Source: Verrucomicrobiaceae bacterium (GTDB lineage: Bacteria; Verrucomicrobiota; Verrucomicrobiia; Verrucomicrobiales; Verrucomicrobiaceae). Taken from it: a stretch of 64,000 nucleotides of DNA. Shown one piece after another: positions 59,728 through 64,000 of the stretch (position 1 is its first letter; the number at the start of each line of letters is the position of its first letter). A model generated the notes under the pieces. That model saw only the letters and a list, made by a program, of their open reading frames with translations, made no database searches and was not told the origin of the DNA. The position numbers and the translations under genes were made by a program. The stretch spans positions 227,132 to 291,131 of the forward strand of contig JAIXSY010000041.1 of the NCBI GenBank assembly GCA_027484445.1, written 5' to 3'.

Positions 59728-60738
59728 TCAAGCTGACGGTGCAGCGGAACCAGCGATCTTGCTGCGCATCTCCGTGTCTGCGGAAAGGTTCTTGTAGCGG
59801 GCAAAGTCCATGATGCCCAGGTTGCCGTTGCGAAAAGCTTCCGCCATGGCCATCGGGATCTGCGCCTCGGCCTCGACGACACGCGAGCGCATTTCCTGGG
59901 TCCGGGCAGCCATTTCCTGCTCCAAGGCCACCGCTGCTGCGCGACGGACTTCAGCATTTGCCTGAGCGATTTTCTTGTCGGTCTCCGCCTGCTCCGCTTG
60001 CAGTTTCGCGCCGACGTTTTCTCCCACGTCGATGTCGGCGATGTCGATGGAGAGAATTTCAAAGGCTGTGCCGGCATCGACACCTTTGTGCAGCACCAGT
60101 TTGGAAATGCTGTCCGGGTTCTCCAACACATCTTTGTAGCTGCTGGAGGAACCGATGCAGGTGACGATGCCCTCGCCCACACGCGCCACCACGGTTTCCT
60201 CCGTGGCACCGCCGACGAAGCGATCCAGGTTCGTGCGCACAGTCACGCGAGCACGCACACGGAGAGAGATGCCGTCCTTGGCCACCGCGTCGATTTTGCC
60301 ACCACGCCCCATGTCGGGGTGCGGGCAATCGATGACTTTGGGGTTGATGCTGGTGCGCACGGCTTCCAGCACTGTTTTGCCCGTGCCTTTGCAGGCAAGG
60401 TCGATGGCACAAGCACGGTCGAAATCGAGTGGGATGCCCGCTTTGTCAGCCGCGATCAGAGCCAGCACGACATGGGAGACATCACCACCGGCCAGGAAGT
60501 GAGCTTCGAGCTGATCGGTGTCGATGGGGATACCGGCCTTGGCCGCTGTGATGCGGGTGTCCACGATCAGAGCATTTGGCACGCCTCGCAGATACATGGC
60601 CAGCAGATTGACGATGCTGACCGGGGCGTTGGCGATGCGCGCACGCAGCCAGATGTTAAAGAATTTGGCTACGATGAGGAAGATGACCAGCGCGACCAAA
60701 ATGGCGCCGCCGAAGAGGAGGGTGTCGAGTCCAAGCAT
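59728..60738 (-). CDS. floA: Flotillin-like protein FloA
   Basis: A 336-residue UPF0365/YqfA-type flotillin. One N-terminal membrane segment (LLFGGAILVALVIFLIVAKFFNIWLRA), then the SPFH-like domain (NALIVDTRITAAKAGIPIDTDQLEAHFLAGGDVSHVVLALIAADKAGIPLDFDRACAIDLACKGTGKTVLEAVRTSINP) and a coiled-coil helical end (AEQAETDKKIAQANAEVRRAAAVALEQEM). Flotillins organise membrane microdomains. nfeD lies upstream with a 23-base gap, the conserved pairing. The leader before the ATG is CCCC-rich and lacks a Shine-Dalgarno. Confidence 0.95.
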   Translation of the reverse strand: MLGLDTLLFGGAILVALVIFLIVAKFFNIWLRARIANAPVSIVNLLAMYLRGVPNALIVDTRITAAKAGIPIDTDQLEAHFLAGGDVSHVVLALIAADKAGIPLDFDRACAIDLACKGTGKTVLEAVRTSINPKVIDCPHPDMGRGGKIDAVAKDGISLRVRARVTVRTNLDRFVGGATEETVVARVGEGIVTCIGSSSSYKDVLENPDSISKLVLHKGVDAGTAFEILSIDIADIDVGENVGAKLQAEQAETDKKIAQANAEVRRAAAVALEQEMAARTQEMRSRVVEAEAQIPMAMAEAFRNGNLGIMDFARYKNLSADTEMRSKIAGSAAPSA

Positions 60739-60761
60739 GGTGGGGATTAGGGGTTGGGGGG

Positions 60762-61238
60762 TTAAGAGATGAGACGGACGATCAAGTTTCCAGGTTCATG
60801 CCCGGTGACACGCAGGCGACTGCCGACGGGGGCAAAACCATCCAGGCAGCGCACATCCAGACGCTGACCCGCAAACTCTGCACGGCCCATGGGGCGAAGC
60901 TCAGAGAGCGCGGTACCTTCCTCGCCTTCTGGCAGAGCGGGGCTGGGGGTGTGGGCGGTAGAGTTTGCCTCCAGCGTGAAGGCACGGTGGAAAAACTTCA
61001 CCGCGAAAAAGCGTAGCCAGATCAGGCAAACTAGGCTGGAAAGCACCAAGATCGTGACGGCGAGGCCCGTGCGCTGGAGTTGCGTCCAGGACGCAAAATC
61101 CTCCGCCAAGAGAGCGATCACGCTCGCGGCGAGAATGAAGGCCGCACCAAGAAAGCCTGCGATCCCGCCGGGCACAAAGGTCTCCAAGATGACCAAAAGC
61201 ACACCAAACAGAGCAATGATGGCGAGGGTGACAATCAT
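60762..61238 (-). CDS. NfeD-like protein, FloA partner
   Basis: A 158-residue protein with four membrane helices in two close pairs (TLAIIALFGVLLVILETFVPGGIAGFLGAAFILAASVIALLA; TGLAVTILVLSSLVCLIWLRFF) and a C-terminal OB-fold, ending GSRLRVTGHEPGNLIVRLIS. This is the short NfeD1b-like form that works with flotillins. ATG 61238 was chosen; TTG 61286 gives 16 more non-conserved residues. Confidence 0.85.
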   Translation of the reverse strand: MIVTLAIIALFGVLLVILETFVPGGIAGFLGAAFILAASVIALLAEDFASWTQLQRTGLAVTILVLSSLVCLIWLRFFAVKFFHRAFTLEANSTAHTPSPALPEGEEGTALSELRPMGRAEFAGQRLDVRCLDGFAPVGSRLRVTGHEPGNLIVRLIS

Positions 61239-61373
61239 GCGAGGTCGAAGGTCACGGACGGTGACAGGGTAGGACGGTTTCGTCAAGCTGAGGCGTGCTG
61301 AGCCTGCGGATCATGCAGATTCCTATGGCATCGTCCATTGCCTTTCCTAAAGCGTGCCTCCATACTGAACGCC

Positions 61374-61853
61374 ATGCCTAACCCCCCCGTCACGCAACCG
61401 CGCATCGAGCCGGCCACCATCGAAGATCTGCCCCAACTCGTGGAGCTGCTGGTCGCGCTTTTCAGTGAGGAGGCTGACTTTCAACCGGATAAAATGAAGC
61501 AGGAGCAGGGCCTGCGGCTGATTTTGGAGCAGCCCAAGCTGGGCCGCATTTTTGTGCTGCGCACCGATCACCTTGTGATCGGCATGGTGAACCTGCTGTT
61601 CACCATCAGCACGGCCGAGGGTGGCCCCGTCGTGCTGATGGAGGACGTGATCGTCCACCCGCTGCATCGCCGCCAGGGCTACGGGGGTCGTCTGCTGGAT
61701 TACGCCGTGCAGTTCGCCAGCCAGAAAAGCTTCAAACGCATCACCCTACTCACTGACCGCATCAGCGCCGAATCCCAAGCCTTCTTCTCGAAGCACGGAT
61801 TTAGCTTCTCCAGCATGATCCCGATGCGCCTTGTCTTTCAGGACAAAGCGTAA
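61374..61853 (+). CDS. GNAT-family N-acetyltransferase
   Basis: A 159-residue acetyltransferase. TIEDLPQLVELLVALFSEEADF forms the N-terminal helices, VVLMEDVIVHPLHRRQGYGGRLLDYAVQFASQ carries the acetyl-CoA loop R-R-Q-G-Y-G, and FFSKHGFSFSSMIPMRL is the C-terminal strand block. ATG 61374 gives the family start. Substrate not predictable. It is divergent from nfeD. Confidence 0.9.
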   Translation: MPNPPVTQPRIEPATIEDLPQLVELLVALFSEEADFQPDKMKQEQGLRLILEQPKLGRIFVLRTDHLVIGMVNLLFTISTAEGGPVVLMEDVIVHPLHRRQGYGGRLLDYAVQFASQKSFKRITLLTDRISAESQAFFSKHGFSFSSMIPMRLVFQDKA

Positions 61854-61875
61854 CCATCTTCAAAACACGCTTCTC

Positions 61876-62199
61876 ATGATTCCCATCCTTGCCTCCCCCG
61901 ATTTCTTTCAGCAGGCGCAGGCTGGGTCTCATTTTGCCAAACCTCACACAGCAGCGATGGACTTGTTCGTGATGATCAATCTGGCGTTTCTGATGTTCAT
62001 GCTGGGCTTCTTTGCCTGCTGGGCTTGGCTGATTTGGCGCCGCACGACCCAACCTAAACCGCACATCAAGCTCATCATGGAGCTGGAGGATGAGCTGGCC
62101 CAGGAGGAAAAAAGTACCGCCCAGCGTGACTCCAATCCTGAGAGTGGCTCCGAATCCCGAGCAAGCTGGGAGCGAGAAGCCGACTGGTGGCGCAAGTAA
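61876..62199 (+). CDS. Small single-pass membrane protein, unknown
   Basis: A 107-residue protein with one strong membrane helix at residues ~30-55 (MINLAFLMFMLGFFACWAWLIW) and a charged tail ending EREADWWRK. It has no recognised family. It lies between the GNAT and protease genes, all on the plus strand with short gaps, so it may be co-transcribed. The start at 61876 is favoured by length; ATG at 61957 (MDLFVMIN) would place the helix at the N-terminus. Confidence 0.5.
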   Translation: MIPILASPDFFQQAQAGSHFAKPHTAAMDLFVMINLAFLMFMLGFFACWAWLIWRRTTQPKPHIKLIMELEDELAQEEKSTAQRDSNPESGSESRASWEREADWWRK

Positions 62200-62226
62200 C
62201 GTCCGCTCTAGAGTCCTGACCTGCCC

Positions 62227-63891
62227 ATGATCTCTGGTTGGCGTGCTTGGCTGCACCACGCTTCACGGCGAAGGTCCGCGCTCCAGCGCACTGCTGCCAG
62301 CATTGTGCTCGCGGGTTTTTTTCTCGCATGGCTTCTCTGCAGCAGTTTCTTTTCCCCAGGCTCTCGGCCCATGATGTCCACCGATCCCGTGGAGCACGCG
62401 ATCCGCATGGAATGGCAGCGCCTGAGCCACACGCCAAGGCCTGAGCCCCGTGCTCTAGGCTATTGGCTGCGCAAGCTAACCCCTAGCCTCACCATGCTGG
62501 CCGAGGCCTTGGACACGCCCGCTGCGAATTGGGCCAGCTACGCGCAAGATGGCCGCGTGCTGGTCTATGAGGTGCGCCCGCTGTTGGTGAAGCATTTCCT
62601 TTCTGCCGAGCAGATCCAACTGGCCGAGGACTATCTCGCTGCCTGCCTGCTGAATGAGCCTGAAGCCCAAAAAGCTGCTGCCGCCCGTGTGCAGGAAGCG
62701 ACGCGTAGCCCCAGCCCGCGCCCCTTGGCCCATGAATGGCAAGCCAGTCTGCTGCTCCGCCACCATGCCGATGCAGCAGCTCTGGAGGCGATGATGCGTG
62801 AGGGCCAGCTTTTTCCCGATGCCCAACAGGCGCGGGAAACCGCTGTGCGTCTAGCAGTGCTCCAGCAGGACCGGGAAAGGATGGCTGAGATGGCAAAGGC
62901 GGGCTGGACGAAAAAACTGCCGCCGCTGCTCGAGCATGATGCAGGTGCCCTGCTGGGCAGCATCCCCATCCAATGGCGTGGCCTACTGCGGTATCGGATG
63001 CAGGGTCTTCCCCTCGCCGCGCTACTGCTCACAGCCATGTCAGCCGGGCTATGGTATGCCCTGCTCGTCATGCATACACCGCGCTGGAACTGGCGCTGGA
63101 CATGGCCGCTTGCACCCGTCGTCGCCGGCATTGCCAGCATTTGGCCCACCATTACCCTCATCGCTTGGCAAGAGCAGGAGCGCATGAGCCTGGGTGCCAT
63201 TGGCTCAGCTGAACCGCTCGGCTTCCCCATGGATCTTTGGCATCTGATCATCGGCGTCGGCCTTCGAGAAGAAACGTGCAAACTAGCGCTCGCTGCCTGT
63301 TTCATGCCGTGGCTCGTTTGGCGTCGCAAGCCAGGGATGGCACTGATGACCGGTGCCTTTGTTGGCCTTGGCTTCGCCTTGGAGGAAAATGTGGACTATT
63401 ACCAGACCATGGGAGGCGCCGTGGCCCTGCCGCGCTTTCTATCAGCGAACTTCATGCATGTGGCGATGACCGGCCTGTCCACTCATGCGCTCTATGACAT
63501 GCTCCGCTCCCGTTTTGCCACGACCGATCGGTTTTTGCTGACCTTCGGGGCTATGGTGACGGCACATGCCGTCTATGACTATGCCCCGCCAGCGGAAAGC
63601 GGCCTCGACATGTATCTGCCCATGGTCACCTTGGCCTTCGTTGCTTGGCGATTTTGGGATCAAGTCGAGGCTGAACTGCCAATCGTGCCACAGCTTGTCC
63701 CCCCAGGTGCCCTCTTTCTCATCGGTGCCGCATCCATCATTGCCACGAGCCTGATCATCACAGCAGTGCAGGAGAAGAGCTGGAACCGTGTTGTGGAGGC
63801 AGCCATGAGCTGCGCCAGTATCCTGCCCGTGGGGCTCATTTACTGGTGCCGTTTCGAGGGCCATCTCGCGCACATCAATCGCGCCGGATGA
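62227..63891 (+). CDS. PrsW-family intramembrane metalloprotease, with N-terminal extension
   Basis: A 554-residue protein. Residues ~255-530 are a multi-span PrsW domain: EETCK (E348, E349, K352) gives the EExxK motif, GFALEENVDYYQTM the second, and ANFMHVAMTGLSTHALYD the third with conserved His. PrsW cleaves anti-sigma factors such as RsiW in Bacillus. The first ~250 residues hold a short N-terminal membrane helix and helical repeats (EPEAQKAAAARVQEATRSPSPRPLAHEW) outside the protease domain, about twice the usual length. Given the FecR/ECF pair 3 kb away, cleavage of an anti-sigma is tempting but unproven. Confidence 0.83.
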   Translation: MISGWRAWLHHASRRRSALQRTAASIVLAGFFLAWLLCSSFFSPGSRPMMSTDPVEHAIRMEWQRLSHTPRPEPRALGYWLRKLTPSLTMLAEALDTPAANWASYAQDGRVLVYEVRPLLVKHFLSAEQIQLAEDYLAACLLNEPEAQKAAAARVQEATRSPSPRPLAHEWQASLLLRHHADAAALEAMMREGQLFPDAQQARETAVRLAVLQQDRERMAEMAKAGWTKKLPPLLEHDAGALLGSIPIQWRGLLRYRMQGLPLAALLLTAMSAGLWYALLVMHTPRWNWRWTWPLAPVVAGIASIWPTITLIAWQEQERMSLGAIGSAEPLGFPMDLWHLIIGVGLREETCKLALAACFMPWLVWRRKPGMALMTGAFVGLGFALEENVDYYQTMGGAVALPRFLSANFMHVAMTGLSTHALYDMLRSRFATTDRFLLTFGAMVTAHAVYDYAPPAESGLDMYLPMVTLAFVAWRFWDQVEAELPIVPQLVPPGALFLIGAASIIATSLIITAVQEKSWNRVVEAAMSCASILPVGLIYWCRFEGHLAHINRAG

Positions 63892-64000
63892 TCTCGCCTC
63901 TCAGCATTGCTGAGCCGCTCTCGGGGTCCAGGTCGTTCACCTGATTGCTCAGGAAGAACCCATAGCCCCCACGGTTATCTCCCTTTTGCAGCACGATCCC
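63875..64000 (-). CDS. 3' end of an unidentified gene
   Basis: A 41-residue C-terminal fragment enters from the right edge in frame and ends with TGA at 63875-63877: QKGDNRGGYGFFLSNQVNDLDPE then SGSAMLRGEIIRRD. Its 3' end overlaps the PrsW gene end by 17 bases on the opposite strand. GDNRG is reminiscent of signal peptidase I box D, but the surroundings do not fit, so I leave it unidentified. Confidence 0.45.
   Translation of the reverse strand, partial: GIVLQKGDNRGGYGFFLSNQVNDLDPESGSAMLRGEIIRRD

Noticed and set aside
1..64000. CRISPR arrays, insertion sequences, prophage, rRNA or tRNA genes
   Set aside because: No repeated spacer pattern, transposase, integrase or RNA gene fold was found on reading; gaps between genes are mostly under 300 bases.
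63875..64000. Calling the right-edge fragment signal peptidase I because of GDNRG
   Set aside because: Surrounding residues do not fit box D and the remainder of the gene is not visible.

Overview
The window reads as chromosomal DNA of a Verrucomicrobiota bacterium, most likely a Verrucomicrobiaceae/Prosthecobacter-type organism. This is inferred from gene content, not from a marker tree. The pointers are a paired DUF1501 protein and Planctomycete-type DUF1549/DUF1553 cytochrome protein, an ECF sigma factor overlapping a FecR-LamG protein, a sulfatase, secreted proteins ending in the degenerate YRLE/FYLVE-type C-terminal domain common in this phylum, and a perfect TGTTC-N4-GAACA box in front of recA. 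Genes are dense on both strands. I see no rRNA, tRNA, CRISPR array, prophage or insertion sequence.

Layout. 0-9 kb: carbohydrate and envelope accessory genes: a truncated sialate O-acetylesterase, a duplicated-half membrane protein, a LamG-like secreted protein, an SDR oxidoreductase, a GH63-type glucosidase and a beta-helix protein. Two of these coding sequences carry small in-frame repeat insertions. 9-16.2 kb: an inorganic-carbon uptake island with sbtA, sbtB, an exported beta-carbonic anhydrase, a LysR regulator, dabB and dabA. A 42-bp element (38/42 identical) sits in front of both sbtA and dabB, which suggests one regulon under the adjacent LysR protein. 16-23 kb: a methyltransferase, a PQQ-type sugar dehydrogenase, a Rieske protein, a DUF4230-like protein and yicC.

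23-31.6 kb: a minus-strand Bat operon read as moxR, DUF58, DUF4381-like, batA, a batB-batC fusion and a batD-batE fusion. 31.7-48 kb: housekeeping genes: a cyclophilin, glyoxalase I, a BrnT/BrnA-like pair, vanZ, recA, moaA, a sulfatase, argH, NUDIX, tatC, yceH, an ABC exporter, a CvpA-like protein, trpB and an ABC-2 permease. 48-53.5 kb: a strongly codon-biased outer-membrane protein with a classic terminator, then ilvD and serA converging on a shared terminator.

53.6-64 kb: DUF1501 and PSD1 genes divergent from an ECF sigma/FecR-LamG pair, then floA/nfeD, GNAT, a small membrane protein, a PrsW-type protease and the 3' end of another gene.

The system most worth a second look is the carbon-uptake island. 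It combines two mechanistically different bicarbonate-accumulating machines (SbtA/SbtB and DabA/DabB), a carbonic anhydrase that appears to be exported, and a shared cis-element, with no Rubisco or carboxysome gene visible in the window. Second come the small repeats inserted in frame in coding regions, and the C-rich leaders without Shine-Dalgarno sequences that precede many start codons.
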